From: Paraburkholderia aspalathi
Lineage (GTDB): Bacteria; Pseudomonadota; Gammaproteobacteria; Burkholderiales; Burkholderiaceae
Direction of reading: 5' to 3'
DNA length: 64,000 nt
NCBI RefSeq assembly: GCF_900116445.1
Contig: NZ_FPBH01000009.1
Span: forward strand, 186,001 to 250,000
A program made the position numbers and the translations under genes. Below, piece after piece: positions 54,626-64,000 of this stretch (positions within the stretch are counted from its first letter, which is position 1; the number at the start of each line of letters is the position of its first letter). Under the pieces are notes generated by a model that saw only the letters and a program-made list of their open reading frames with translations, made no database searches and had not been told where the DNA came from.

Positions 54626-55456
54626 ATGCGCATCGCTATTCGTCACACATCGCACTATCAGTACGAGCAGCCGGTCCCTTACGCGTTGCAACGCCTGAGG
54701 TTGCGTCCGCAGTCGTGCCCCGGGCAGACGGTGATCGATTGGCAGGTCACGGTCGACGGTGTCGAGCCGAACGTCTCTTACGTGGATGGTCTGGGTAACC
54801 GTGTCGATTTCGTGCGGCACGAGCGCAACAAGCGCGAGATCGTCATCGTGGCGCAGGGAACGATCGACACGGAAGACCGGGCCGGCATCTTCGGCGTGGT
54901 CGATGGTATTGCCCCGCCTTGGGTCTTCGAGCGGGAGACGCCGCTGACGCGGGCCGGCGAACGAATCAAGGCGCTTGCCGCTGACCTGCACACCGAAGAC
55001 GCACCGCTGCAGTCGCTGCATGCGTTGATGAATACGATCCACGACCGGATCGCTTATCAGCCCGGCATGACCGACGTGAGCACGGATGCAGAGACGGCCT
55101 TGCTCAACCGCCACGGTGTTTGTCAGGACCACGCGCACGTTTTTATCGCCGTGGCGCGAGCGCTCCACATCCCGGCCCGCTACGTCTCGGGCTATCTGCT
55201 GATGGACGGTGTCGCGATGCAGGCGGCGAGCCACGCATGGGCGGAGGCGTATCTCGACGGACTCGGTTGGGTCGGCTTCGATGCGGCCAACAATACGTGT
55301 CCGGACGAGCGCTATGTGCGCATCGCCACCGGCCTCGACTATCGCGACGCGATGCCCGTATCCGGTATTCGCACCGGGCAGGGTGCTGAGACGCTGACTG
55401 TCGAACTCAGCGTTTTGCCGGTCCCGGGTCAAAGCCAGAGTCAAAGTCAAGGCTGA
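54626..55456 (+). CDS. transglutaminase-like cysteine protease
   Basis: 276 residues from ATG 54626. The N-terminal beta domain (HTSHYQYEQPVPYALQRLRL) precedes a transglutaminase core with the catalytic triad Cys166 (HGVCQDHAH), His203 (ASHAWAEAY) and Asp219 (FDAANN). The C-terminus ends in a short Ser-Gln repeat coded by a hexamer repeat. Likely hydrolyses or cross-links peptide or amide bonds made by the ATP-grasp enzyme (inference). Confidence 0.9.
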   Translation: MRIAIRHTSHYQYEQPVPYALQRLRLRPQSCPGQTVIDWQVTVDGVEPNVSYVDGLGNRVDFVRHERNKREIVIVAQGTIDTEDRAGIFGVVDGIAPPWVFERETPLTRAGERIKALAADLHTEDAPLQSLHALMNTIHDRIAYQPGMTDVSTDAETALLNRHGVCQDHAHVFIAVARALHIPARYVSGYLLMDGVAMQAASHAWAEAYLDGLGWVGFDAANNTCPDERYVRIATGLDYRDAMPVSGIRTGQGAETLTVELSVLPVPGQSQSQSQG

Positions 55457-55471
55457 CGGACCGATTCAACG

Positions 55472-55497
55472 CCTTATCAGCGGTCGCGCTGATAAGG
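55472..55497. promoter_or_regulatory. perfect 11-bp hairpin between transglutaminase and DUF883 genes
   Basis: CCTTATCAGCG and its complement enclose a GTCG loop. No T-run follows, so it may be a weak terminator or an mRNA stem rather than a full intrinsic terminator. Confidence 0.5.
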
Positions 55498-55537
55498 GAT
55501 GCGTAGATGTTCTTAACCACGCTTGCAGGGAGGCAGT

Positions 55538-55813
55538 ATGTCAAATGTCGGTAGCGCAGTGAGCGACATCAATGGCTCGTCGGAAAACGTCGCACACGCT
55601 TCCAGCGTGGACGCGGAGCCGGTGTCCGGCAAGGTGCGCGCGCGTCTTAAGCGCGCGAAACAGAAGGCGGCCGATGCGCAGGTCATCGTCATCGAGACGG
55701 GGCGCAAGTCTGCCCGGGCTGCCAACGACTATGCGCATGACCGTCCGTGGACGACGGCCGGTGTGGCCCTGGGTGTCGGCGTGCTGATTGGTTTGTTGAT
55801 CGGTCGAAAATAG
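55538..55813 (+). CDS. DUF883 (ElaB/YqjD-type) membrane-anchored protein
   Basis: 91 residues with a helical middle (RLKRAKQKAADAQVIV) and a C-terminal membrane anchor (PWTTAGVALGVGVLIGLLIG) ending in RK, the hallmark of DUF883. Related E. coli proteins bind ribosomes in stationary phase. GGGAGGCAGT precedes ATG 55538. A strong terminator follows. Confidence 0.88.
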   Translation: MSNVGSAVSDINGSSENVAHASSVDAEPVSGKVRARLKRAKQKAADAQVIVIETGRKSARAANDYAHDRPWTTAGVALGVGVLIGLLIGRK

Positions 55814-55842
55814 TCCGCCGGGTTACCGGCACATCCATCCGT

Positions 55843-55882
55843 CCGGTCGCCCTGATGATTGACAGGGCGACCGGATTTTCTT
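55843..55882 (+). terminator. rho-independent terminator after DUF883 gene
   Basis: A perfect 12-bp stem (CCGGTCGCCCTG / CAGGGCGACCGG, 55843-55854 and 55863-55874) with an eight-base loop is followed by ATTTTCTT. It ends within the convergent isocitrate dehydrogenase stop region. Confidence 0.85.
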
Positions 55883-58118
55883 AAGCCCGCGTCGCCGCGA
55901 GTGCAGCGTTCAGCGTCTTGCTCGGACGCATTACATCAGCCAGCATTTCGGCGTCAGGCCGGTAATAGCCGCCGATGTCCGCCGGTTTGCCTTGCACGGC
56001 TGACAATTCTTCCACGATGGCCTGCTCGTTGTCAGTCAGTTGCTTGGCCAGCGGGGCGAACTGCGCGGCAAGCGCTGCGTTTTCGGTTTGCGCTGCCAAT
56101 TCCTGAGCCCAGTACAGGGCGAGATAAAACTGGCTGCCGCGGTTGTCCAACTGACCAGTCTTGGGCGACGGATTTTTGTTGTTGTCCAGCAGCTTGCCCG
56201 TGGCGGCATCCAGCGTTTTAGCCAGAATTCTTGCCTTGTCGTTGTCGGTCTTGATGCCCAGCTCTTCCAATGACACGGCGAGTGCCAGGAATTCACCCAG
56301 CGAATCCCAGCGCAGATGGTTTTCTTCCACGAGCTGCTTGACGTGCTTCGGTGCCGAGCCGCCGGCACCGGTTTCGTACATACCGCCGCCTGCCATCAGG
56401 GGAACGATGGATAGCATTTTGGCGCTGGTGCCAAGCTCCATGATAGGGAACAGGTCGGTGAGGTAGTCGCGCAGGATGTTGCCCGTGACCGAGATGGTAT
56501 CGAGGCCGCGGATGACGCGCTCCAGCGTGTAGCGCATGGCGCGCACCTGCGACATGATCTGAATGTCCAGGCCTGCAGTGTCGTGGTCCTTCAGGTAGGC
56601 CTCGACCTTCTTGATCACCTCGGCTTCGTGCGGGCGGTACGGGTCCAGCCAGAAGATGGCCGGCATGCCGGAGTTGCGGGCGCGCGTGACGGCCAGCTTG
56701 ACCCAGTCGCGGATCGGCGCGTCCTTGACCTGGCACATGCGCCAGATGTCGCCTTCTTCAACGTTCTGCGTAAGCAGTACTTCGCCGGTGGCGAGGTCGA
56801 CGATGCGCGCTTCGCCCGCTTCCGGAACTTCAAAGGTCTTGTCGTGCGAGCCGTATTCCTCGGCTTGCTGAGCCATCAACCCGACATTGGGGACCGTGCC
56901 CATCGTGACGGGGTCGAAGTTGCCGTTGGTTTTGCAGAAGTTGATGATCTCCTGGTAGATGCGGGCGAACGTGCTCTCCGGGATCACGGCCTTGGTGTCC
57001 TTGGGACGGCCGTCGGCGCCCCACATCTTGCCGCCGATGCGGATCATGGCCGGCATCGAGGCGTCCACGATCACGTCGTTAGGCGCATGCAGGTTGGAGA
57101 TACCCTTGGCCGAGTCCACCATCGCCAGTTCGGGACGATGCTCGTGGCAGGCGTGCATATCGCGGATGATTTCTTCGCGCTTCGAGCTGGGCAGGCTTTC
57201 CAGCTTGTCGTACAAATTGACGAGGCCGTTGTTGACGTTCACACCCAGTTCGTCGAACAGCTTGCCGTGCTTCTCGAAGGCTTCCTTGTAGAAAATCTTC
57301 ACCGCGTGGCCGAAGACGATGGGGTGCGAAACCTTCATCATCGTGGCCTTGACGTGCAGCGACAGCATGACGCCAGTCTTGCGGGCGTCTTCCATCTGCT
57401 CTTCGTAGAAGTCGCACAGCGCCTTCTTGCTCATGAACATGCTGTCGATGATCTCGCCGTCCAGCAGCGACACTTTAGGCTTGAGCACAATGGCTTTACC
57501 GCTTTGTGTCAGCAATTCCATCTTCACGTCGCGGGCGTGGTCTACCGTCAAGGACTTTTCGCCATGGTAGAAGTCGCCGTGCTTCATGTGAGCCACGTGG
57601 GTGCGCGAAGCCATGCTCCACTCGCCCATGCTGTGCGGGTTCTTGCGGGCATAGTTTTTTACGGCGGCGGGTGCGCGGCGGTCCGAATTGCCCTCGCGCA
57701 GTACGGGATTGACGGCGCTGCCGAGGCACCTGGAATAGCGTTGGCGGATGGCTTTCTCAACGTCGGTTTTCGGCTCCTCAGGGAAATCCGGCACCGCGTA
57801 GCCCTTGGCCTGCAGCTCCTTGATCGCGCCGACCAGCTGATGGACTGAGGCGCTGATGTTGGGCAGCTTGATGATATTGGTGTCGGGCAGGAGGGTGAGG
57901 CGGCCGAGTTCGGACAGGCTGTCGGGCACCCGTTGCGCCTCGGTCAGAAACTCGGGGAATTCGCCCAGGATGCGGCCCGCCAGGGAGATGTCGCTGGTGG
58001 TGACGTCGATACCGGCCGCCGCGGTGAATGTACGGACGACGGGCAGGAAGGCGCTGGTGGCTAGCAGCGGGGCCTCATCGGTCAGGGTGTAGATGATTGT
58101 CGGTTGCTGGGTGCTCAT
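55881..58118 (-). CDS. icd: isocitrate dehydrogenase, NADP-dependent, monomeric type
   Basis: 745 residues, the normal length of monomeric IDH. Motifs: IIYTLTDEAPLLA at the start, DNRGSQFYLALYWAQELA near the end. It converts isocitrate to 2-oxoglutarate with NADP. ATG 58118 is preceded by GAGG. Divergent from the aspartase gene. Confidence 0.95.
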   Translation of the reverse strand: MSTQQPTIIYTLTDEAPLLATSAFLPVVRTFTAAAGIDVTTSDISLAGRILGEFPEFLTEAQRVPDSLSELGRLTLLPDTNIIKLPNISASVHQLVGAIKELQAKGYAVPDFPEEPKTDVEKAIRQRYSRCLGSAVNPVLREGNSDRRAPAAVKNYARKNPHSMGEWSMASRTHVAHMKHGDFYHGEKSLTVDHARDVKMELLTQSGKAIVLKPKVSLLDGEIIDSMFMSKKALCDFYEEQMEDARKTGVMLSLHVKATMMKVSHPIVFGHAVKIFYKEAFEKHGKLFDELGVNVNNGLVNLYDKLESLPSSKREEIIRDMHACHEHRPELAMVDSAKGISNLHAPNDVIVDASMPAMIRIGGKMWGADGRPKDTKAVIPESTFARIYQEIINFCKTNGNFDPVTMGTVPNVGLMAQQAEEYGSHDKTFEVPEAGEARIVDLATGEVLLTQNVEEGDIWRMCQVKDAPIRDWVKLAVTRARNSGMPAIFWLDPYRPHEAEVIKKVEAYLKDHDTAGLDIQIMSQVRAMRYTLERVIRGLDTISVTGNILRDYLTDLFPIMELGTSAKMLSIVPLMAGGGMYETGAGGSAPKHVKQLVEENHLRWDSLGEFLALAVSLEELGIKTDNDKARILAKTLDAATGKLLDNNKNPSPKTGQLDNRGSQFYLALYWAQELAAQTENAALAAQFAPLAKQLTDNEQAIVEELSAVQGKPADIGGYYRPDAEMLADVMRPSKTLNAALAATRA

Positions 58119-58355
58119 CGCTTGCCTCAAGATCGGGAAACCTGTTTTGGATGTCACCGGCCGCGTCACAAACCGGCATTCGTGTTCGAATTCTGCCTGA
58201 TTTCGGTTTCGCCATCATGTAATTTCCGACAAACGCGGCTGACCTATGCATGGACTGGCGCGCGTCATGAAAAATTAGCATGACGGTCGCGCTGGATTTT
58301 TGTTTCCTCCATATAGGTGCAAGGGTGTCTTCAACCCCAATCCCGCGCGAGGAAC

Positions 58356-59789
58356 ATGTCTATGGCCGCTGAAATCTCGTTTAGAACCGAACATGATCTG
58401 CTTGGCGATCGTGACGTTCCCGCTCACGTCTACTATGGGGTTCACACGCTACGCGCGCTGGAAAATTTCCCGATTACCGGTTCGCCGATCTCGGTATACC
58501 CGGAGTTGATCAAGGCGCTGGCTTGCATCAAACAGGCCGCCGCACAGGCGAATCATGAGTTGGGCTTGCTCGACGCGACGCGTTGCGACGCCATCGTCGG
58601 TGCCTGCGCGGAATTGCTGGAAGGCAAGCTGCATGATCAGTTTGTGGTCGACGTCATTCAGGGCGGCGCCGGGACGTCGACCAACATGAATGCGAACGAG
58701 GTGATCGCCAACCGCGCGCTCGAATTGTTGGGGAAGAAGAAAGGCGAATACCAGTATCTGCACCCGAATGAGCAGGTCAATATTGGCCAGAGCACCAACG
58801 ATGTTTACCCCTCGGCCCTGAAAGTCGCGACATGGTTCGGCATTCTGGGTCTCATCGAGGCGATGGGCGTTTTGCGGCGCGCTTTCGAAGCAAAGTCGGT
58901 GGAGTTCAAGGACGTGCTGAAGATGGGACGTACGCAATTGCAGGACGCGGTGCCGATGACGCTCGGCCAGGAGTTCAGCACCTACGCCGTGATGCTCGGA
59001 GAGGACGAGGAGCGGCTTCGGGAGGCGGCGCTGCTGATCTGTGAAATCAACATGGGCGCGACGGCGATCGGAACGGGCATTACCGCGCATCCCGATTACG
59101 CACCGCTGATCCTGAAGCATCTCAAGGAAATCACGGGTATTCCGCTTGTCACGGCACCCAACCTCATAGAAGCGACGCAGGACTGTGGCGCTTTCGTTCA
59201 GTTGTCCGGCGTGCTCAAGCGCGTGGCAGTCAAGCTTTCAAAGACCTGCAACGACTTGCGCCTGCTCTCCAGCGGTCCCCGTGCGGGTCTTGGAGAAATC
59301 AACCTTCCGCCCATGCAGGCTGGCTCGAGCATCATGCCGGGGAAGGTCAACCCGGTCATTCCCGAAGTCGTCAACCAGATAGCGTTCGAGGTCATCGGCA
59401 ACGACGTCACCGTGAGTTTCGCGGCCGAGGCCGGTCAGCTTCAGTTGAACGCATTCGAGCCGATCATCGCGCACAGCCTGTTCAAAAGTGTGACCCACCT
59501 GCGCAACGGCTGCCTGACGCTCGCCGAACGCTGCGTCAAAGGCATTACCGCCAACGAGGCGCACTTGCGCGCGTCGGTCGAGAACTCGATCGGCATCGTG
59601 ACCGCGCTCAATCCGTACATCGGTTACGCCAACGCGACATCCGTCGCGATGGAGGCGCATGCCACGGGCGGACGCGTCTACGACATCGTGCTCGAGAGGG
59701 GGCTGTTGTCCGAGCAACAACTCGACGAGATCCTCAAGCCAGAGGTCCTCACGCAGCCCATGCCGCTTTATATGCCGCCGAAGCAGTAA
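58356..59789 (+). CDS. aspA: aspartate ammonia-lyase
   Basis: 477 residues of the fumarase/aspartase superfamily. The signature GSSIMPGKVNP, STNDVYPSA and GAGTSTNMNANE motifs are intact. It reversibly deaminates aspartate to fumarate and ammonia. GAGGAAC precedes ATG 58356; ATG 58362 is an alternative. The symporter gene 116 bases downstream would supply aspartate or C4-dicarboxylates. Confidence 0.93.
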   Translation: MSMAAEISFRTEHDLLGDRDVPAHVYYGVHTLRALENFPITGSPISVYPELIKALACIKQAAAQANHELGLLDATRCDAIVGACAELLEGKLHDQFVVDVIQGGAGTSTNMNANEVIANRALELLGKKKGEYQYLHPNEQVNIGQSTNDVYPSALKVATWFGILGLIEAMGVLRRAFEAKSVEFKDVLKMGRTQLQDAVPMTLGQEFSTYAVMLGEDEERLREAALLICEINMGATAIGTGITAHPDYAPLILKHLKEITGIPLVTAPNLIEATQDCGAFVQLSGVLKRVAVKLSKTCNDLRLLSSGPRAGLGEINLPPMQAGSSIMPGKVNPVIPEVVNQIAFEVIGNDVTVSFAAEAGQLQLNAFEPIIAHSLFKSVTHLRNGCLTLAERCVKGITANEAHLRASVENSIGIVTALNPYIGYANATSVAMEAHATGGRVYDIVLERGLLSEQQLDEILKPEVLTQPMPLYMPPKQ

Positions 59790-59905
59790 AAGCGATCTGG
59801 ACGTATGAAGCGCCCGGTGCCGAGCCGGGAGACGACGCGTTGCCCAGGTACCAATTGATTGATGCTCAACCCACGATCTAGCGCAGTTGCCGGAGACAGG
59901 AATTC

Positions 59906-61198
59906 ATGAAGACGAACAAGCTTACTACGTGGATCATGGTCGCCATGGTTCTGGGGGTTGTTGTGGGTTATATCTGCAACATCAACGCACCCAATGCGAA
60001 AGCCGCCAAGGAGATCGCCGGTTATTTCTCGATCGCCACGGATGTGTTCCTGCGTCTGATAAAAATGGTCATCGCGCCGCTCGTGTTCGCGACCCTGGTG
60101 GGGGGTATCGCCAGCATGGGGGACTCGTCCGCCGTCGGGCGCATGGGCGTCAAGGCAATGGGGTGGTTCATCTCCGCCTCGGTGGTATCGCTGTTGCTCG
60201 GCATGTTGTTCGTGAACGTCCTGCAGCCGGGCTACGCGCTAAACCTGCCGCTGCCGGACATCGCTGCCACGACCAATCTGCAGACCTCCACGCTGAACGT
60301 GAAGGACTTCGTCACGCACGTTTTCCCGAGGAGCGTGTTCGAGGCGATGTCCCAGAACGAGGTGCTGCAGATTCTGGTCTTCTCGCTGTTCTTCGGTTTC
60401 GCCATCGCGTCGTTCAAGGGCCGCGCCGGCCAGCATCTGCTTGCGCCGATCGAGGACCTGGGCAAGACGATGCTGCGCGTGACCGACTTCGTGATGCGCT
60501 TTGCTCCACTCGGCGTATTCGGGGCCGTGGCCGCCGCGATCACCGTTCAGGGCATCGGCGTGCTCGCGACCTACGGCAGGTTCATCGGCGAGTTTTACGT
60601 GGCCCTGCTGGTGCTGTGGGCGGCATTGATCGGGGCGGGTTATCTGTTCCTTGGCGCGCGTGTATTTACGCTGCTCAAGCTGGTCAAGCAGCCAACCATC
60701 CTGGCTTTCTCGACCGCCAGCAGCGAGGCCGCCTATCCCGCGGTCATGGAGCAGTTGAAGCGGTTCGGGGTGCCCGACAAGATCACCGGCTTCGTGTTGC
60801 CGCTCGGCTACTCGTTCAACCTCGACGGCTCGATGATGTATTCGGCCTTCGCGTCGCTGTTCATCGCCCAGGCCTATAACATCCAGCTCAGCCTGACGCA
60901 GCAGATCACCATGCTGCTGGTGCTGATGATCACGAGCAAGGGCATCGCCGGTGTGCCGCGGGCGTCGATCGTCGTGGTGGCTGCCGTTCTGCCGATGTTC
61001 AAGCTGCCCGAGGCCGGCGTTCTGCTGATTCTCGGCATCGACCAGTTTCTCGACATGGGCCGCACGGCGACCAACGTGATCGGCAACAGCATCGCCACCG
61101 CGGTGGTGGCCAAGTCGGAAGGCTTGCTAGGCGTCACGCGCGATGCCGACGAGGACGACATGCTCGAGCCGCCTGAGCAGAACGCTCTGGCGAACTAG
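59906..61198 (+). CDS. dicarboxylate/amino acid:cation symporter (DAACS family)
   Basis: 430 residues with the DctA/GltP fold: eight helices and two hairpins. AFSTASSEAAYPAVMEQL carries the HP1 serine-rich motif; GYSFNLDGSMMY and a C-terminal DMGRTATNVIGN are the transport core. GGAATTC precedes ATG 59906. With aspA upstream, aspartate or fumarate/succinate uptake is likely. Confidence 0.92.
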   Translation: MKTNKLTTWIMVAMVLGVVVGYICNINAPNAKAAKEIAGYFSIATDVFLRLIKMVIAPLVFATLVGGIASMGDSSAVGRMGVKAMGWFISASVVSLLLGMLFVNVLQPGYALNLPLPDIAATTNLQTSTLNVKDFVTHVFPRSVFEAMSQNEVLQILVFSLFFGFAIASFKGRAGQHLLAPIEDLGKTMLRVTDFVMRFAPLGVFGAVAAAITVQGIGVLATYGRFIGEFYVALLVLWAALIGAGYLFLGARVFTLLKLVKQPTILAFSTASSEAAYPAVMEQLKRFGVPDKITGFVLPLGYSFNLDGSMMYSAFASLFIAQAYNIQLSLTQQITMLLVLMITSKGIAGVPRASIVVVAAVLPMFKLPEAGVLLILGIDQFLDMGRTATNVIGNSIATAVVAKSEGLLGVTRDADEDDMLEPPEQNALAN

Positions 61199-61286
61199 GG
61201 CGGAGTGGGGTTCGCTGGAGGGCTTGGACGCGCTGGGCCGTTGCCGGTACTCTATGGACGTTGCTCCTGCTCGAGGCCGGCCTCCC

Positions 61287-63248
61287 ATGCGCGCCAACGA
61301 TGCTTTGCCTACGCAAGCCGGCATGCCCGTGTTCCAGACGACGGGCGATGCCTGCTCATTCGGTAACGACGCGCTCGCGTTGCGCTGGATCGTCCGGGAC
61401 GAACGTCTCGCTGATTTCTCGCTGATGGATTTCGCGGGGGAGCGCACGCTGCCCATCGTCGCGCCATTTGCGCTATCGCTCGGTGACGGAAGTAGGGTTG
61501 GCGTGGCCGAGTTGAGGATCCTTGCGCCGCTGAACGAAACCGCGCTCGCACCTAACCCCCACGCGTCCCGTCTGGCCGAACGAATCGCAGGTCGACGTGT
61601 GAGCGCCACTCTCGTCGACGCTCAGGGTCGTCTGAAGGTGGAGTGGAGCGTCGAGCAGCGCGAAGGCTCACGATACCTGCGTGAACAGCTAGCGATTACG
61701 GCACTTCTTCGGGACGAAAATATCGCCGTCGTTTCATTACTAGAGACGCGTGCTGCTGACGCACAGGCCAGCAGCGAATTGAAGGGCACGCCTGTCATTG
61801 CGGGCAACTTCTATCTTGGCTTCGAGCTGCCGCTGGCGGAAAGTCTGGTGGACGGCGACAGCGTCAGCTTTACTCTGCAACGCGCATTGCCGCTGGAAGA
61901 GAACAGGACGCTGGTCTACTCCGCCGTGGCCGGCGTCGTGCGCGACGGCCAGTTAAGGCGCGACTTCGCCACTTATCTGGAACGGGAACGGGCTCACCCG
62001 TACCGCCCGTTTCTGCACTACAACAGTTGGGGCGACATCGGCTACCTCACGCCGTACACGCAGGAGCAAGCGCTGGAGCGCATCGAAGCAATCGGCCGCG
62101 AGCTGCATGAAGCGCGCGGCGTTCAGATCGATTCGTTTCTGTTCGACGATGGCTGGGACGACCTTAGCGGCAGCTGGCATTTCAGCAAGGATTTTCCGCA
62201 TGGCTTCGTTCCGCTGCGCGACGCCGCAGCACGATACGGCGCCGCGCCCGGCGTATGGCTGTCCCCGTGGGGTGGCTACTGTGCGCCGCAACAGGAACGC
62301 GTGATGCGCGGCCGAGCTGCTGGCTATGAGGTCATCGATAACGGACTTGCGCTATCGGGGCCGAATTATTATCGACGCTTTCACGAAGTCGTGATGGCCT
62401 TGCTTGATGAGGACGGCGTCAACCAGTTCAAGTTCGACGGTACAGGCAACGCCGACAGGGTGTTTCCAGGCAGCCTCTTCGATAGCGACTGGGACGCGGC
62501 GATCCGGCTTATCGAAGACATCCGCGCGGCAAAACCCGAGACCTTCATCAATCTCACTACAGGGACGCATCCGTCGCCGTTCTGGCTGCGTTACGCAGAC
62601 TCCATCTGGCGTGGTGGCAGAGATGACGATCTGGCGGGAACCGGCACCAACCGTGAGCGCTGGATCACCTACCGCGACGCGCAGACGTATCACAACGTCG
62701 TGGTGCGCAGTCCGCTCTTTCCGCTCAATTCGCTGATGCTGCACGGCATTCTCTACGCCCAGTGCAATCCGCGCCTCAATACGGCGGCAGGCGATGATTT
62801 TGCCAACGAAGTGCGTTCCTACTTCGGGAGCGGCACGCAATTGCAGGAGCTATACATTACGCCGGCGCTGCTCACCGAGTCTGACTGGAATGTGCTCGCG
62901 GACGCCGCCAGATGGGCGCGCGAAAACGGCGATGTACTGCGCGACAGCCACTGGATCGGCGGGGCACCTGACCAGCAAGCGATTTACGGCTGGGCAGCGT
63001 GGGCGCCGCATAAGGCGATCGTGACGCTGCGCAATCCGGACAGCGGCGCGCAACGCTTCACGCTGGATCTGCGGCGACAACTGGAGTTGCCGGCTGCGGC
63101 GGCGGGGCGCTTCAATGCGCGTAGCGTTTGGCGTGAAGGGGCTTCCGATATTCCAGCATTACTAGATGCCGATGTGCTGCAGGAAGTCCAGCTCGCGCCG
63201 TTCGAAGTGCTCACGCTGGAATTGTTGCCGATCGCTGAAGCGGAGTAG
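61287..63248 (+). CDS. alpha-galactosidase-like glycoside hydrolase (GH36-type)
   Basis: About 653 residues. A beta-sandwich N-terminal part precedes a TIM barrel with FDDGWDDL and the predicted nucleophile Asp384 (QFKFDGTGN). The segment DSIWRGGRDD near residue 430-440 probably supplies the acid/base Asp. A C-terminal beta domain follows. Start ATG 61287 has GAGG upstream; ATG 61254 is possible. No signal peptide is seen, so it should be cytoplasmic. Substrate uncertain within alpha-galactosides. The converging GH35 beta-galactosidase suggests galactoside use. Confidence 0.75.
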   Translation: MRANDALPTQAGMPVFQTTGDACSFGNDALALRWIVRDERLADFSLMDFAGERTLPIVAPFALSLGDGSRVGVAELRILAPLNETALAPNPHASRLAERIAGRRVSATLVDAQGRLKVEWSVEQREGSRYLREQLAITALLRDENIAVVSLLETRAADAQASSELKGTPVIAGNFYLGFELPLAESLVDGDSVSFTLQRALPLEENRTLVYSAVAGVVRDGQLRRDFATYLERERAHPYRPFLHYNSWGDIGYLTPYTQEQALERIEAIGRELHEARGVQIDSFLFDDGWDDLSGSWHFSKDFPHGFVPLRDAAARYGAAPGVWLSPWGGYCAPQQERVMRGRAAGYEVIDNGLALSGPNYYRRFHEVVMALLDEDGVNQFKFDGTGNADRVFPGSLFDSDWDAAIRLIEDIRAAKPETFINLTTGTHPSPFWLRYADSIWRGGRDDDLAGTGTNRERWITYRDAQTYHNVVVRSPLFPLNSLMLHGILYAQCNPRLNTAAGDDFANEVRSYFGSGTQLQELYITPALLTESDWNVLADAARWARENGDVLRDSHWIGGAPDQQAIYGWAAWAPHKAIVTLRNPDSGAQRFTLDLRRQLELPAAAAGRFNARSVWREGASDIPALLDADVLQEVQLAPFEVLTLELLPIAEAE

Positions 63249-63309
63249 TGATGTGGATGTGGTCGCATTTTTTTGCCGCTTGCCCGGCATCGACACCACG
63301 GTGCTCCCG

Positions 63310-64000
63310 CTAAGTCAACGCATCTGCCAGTTTCACCGGGTTCGCCTGGGTCTGGTGCAGGTCGAAGATAAGCACTTCGTTGTCACCTCGCACGAGCCAC
63401 GGCGCGGGGCAATACAGGCGCCGCTGCGGACCGATGTTCCAGTAGCGTCCGAGATTGTGCCCGTTGACCCAGACGACGCCCTTGGTCCAGTTGCTCATAT
63501 CGAGCCAGGTGTCGCCGACTTCATCCAGCCCCAAGCTTGCCTTGAAAAACAGCCCGGGCTTCAGTGGGTTCGCGCAGTTTCCCCTCAGGTTGGCGATAAA
63601 CGTTTCATCCATTGGCAGTAGGAAGACTTCCCAACCCTTGAGCGTGGCGAACGACCCATCGGCGATTTTCATCCTGACCGGATCGAGCAGTCCTTTGCGG
63701 TCGACGAGCGCGGGGCCGAAGTTGACCCGCCCCATGCCCTCCACGAGGATCTCCAACGATACCGGGCCACCTGAGTTCGACTCGCGCTCCGGCAACGTCG
63801 AAGATAACGCGAGCGACGCGCGATGCATCATGTGGAGCGGCTGCGCGTACTCCGATGGTATTTGCGCCCTCGAGACGCCGCCTGCGTAGCGTTCGCCTAC
63901 GAAAACCGTTGCATAGTCATGAACACTGCTGATATCCAGCGCACCGCCTGCATACTCTTGCAACTGCTTGCGGTACAACACGAAGCCAAACGCCTGACCG
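63310..64000 (-). CDS. beta-galactosidase (GH35), C-terminal part cut by right edge
   Basis: The frame is open from the right window edge to the stop at 63310, so about 230 C-terminal residues are seen. The ending WVNGHNLGRYWNIGPQRRLY and PAPWLVRGDNEVLIFDL is typical of the C-terminal domains of GH35 beta-galactosidases. The catalytic TIM barrel lies outside the window. Confidence 0.88.
   Translation of the reverse strand, partial: GQAFGFVLYRKQLQEYAGGALDISSVHDYATVFVGERYAGGVSRAQIPSEYAQPLHMMHRASLALSSTLPERESNSGGPVSLEILVEGMGRVNFGPALVDRKGLLDPVRMKIADGSFATLKGWEVFLLPMDETFIANLRGNCANPLKPGLFFKASLGLDEVGDTWLDMSNWTKGVVWVNGHNLGRYWNIGPQRRLYCPAPWLVRGDNEVLIFDLHQTQANPVKLADALT

Noticed and set aside
56583..57848. 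421-codon open frame antisense to isocitrate dehydrogenase
   Set aside because: Mirror of a highly conserved enzyme gene; no start signal or motif.

Overview
The window looks like chromosomal DNA from a Burkholderiaceae bacterium, most likely Paraburkholderia or a close relative. The reasons are high GC content, dense short-gap operons, a Burkholderia-type trimeric porin, a monomeric NADP-isocitrate dehydrogenase, and many LysR/GntR regulators beside small catabolic clusters. I saw no rRNA, tRNA, CRISPR array, insertion sequence or phage. This is inference from gene content; no database search was run.

Layout. 1-4.5 kb: a Gfo/Idh/MocA dehydrogenase (cut by the left edge) and a complete ribose-type sugar ABC transporter. 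4.8-12.7 kb: a catabolic cluster of a 975-residue fused (2Fe-2S)/FAD/FAD dehydrogenase, divergent from a DapA-family lyase, a binding protein and permease without an ATPase, a hydantoinase-type cyclic amidase and a GntR/FCD regulator. 12.9-21.7 kb: porin, LysR regulators, a chemoreceptor with a C-terminal Cache-like domain, a fimbrial-adhesin-like gene and an aromatic-acid MFS transporter broken by an 11-bp tandem duplication. 21.8-24.5 kb: three lipoprotein genes, two of them paralogous. 25.1-26.2 kb: branched-chain aminotransferase.

26.3-30.9 kb is the most interesting region. It is a bufferin (copper-related RiPP) operon: ECF sigma factor, NrsF anti-sigma, bufferin precursor BufA, MNIO enzyme BufB, partner BufC, a DoxX membrane protein and a second NrsF paralogue that has lost one of the two conserved cysteines. 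A sequence matching a sigma-F promoter (GTAACC-N16-CGAA) lies directly before bufA. A TetR gene is divergent from this operon.

31.7-38.4 kb: a HutC-type regulator, a HisC-like aminotransferase, a PhyH dioxygenase and a full polar amino-acid ABC transporter. A HutC-type operator overlaps the start of the likely promoter. An FAD amine oxidase lies upstream. 38.6-48.4 kb: LysR, an XRE-cupin regulator, then a type III glutamine synthetase / gamma-glutamylmethylamide synthetase-like gene with an N-methylglutamate-synthase-like MgsABC set, an APC permease and a PP2C-kinase fusion. 48.6-55.8 kb: a ParA-like ATPase, a HypT-like LysR, AnsP permease, and the conserved ATP-grasp / alpha-E / transglutaminase operon. 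55.9-64 kb: isocitrate dehydrogenase, aspartase with a dicarboxylate/aspartate symporter, an alpha-galactosidase-like enzyme and the end of a GH35 beta-galactosidase.

Taken together this is mostly an accessory nitrogen and carbon scavenging region (amino acids, amines, cyclic amides, sugars) with one metal-stress RiPP operon.
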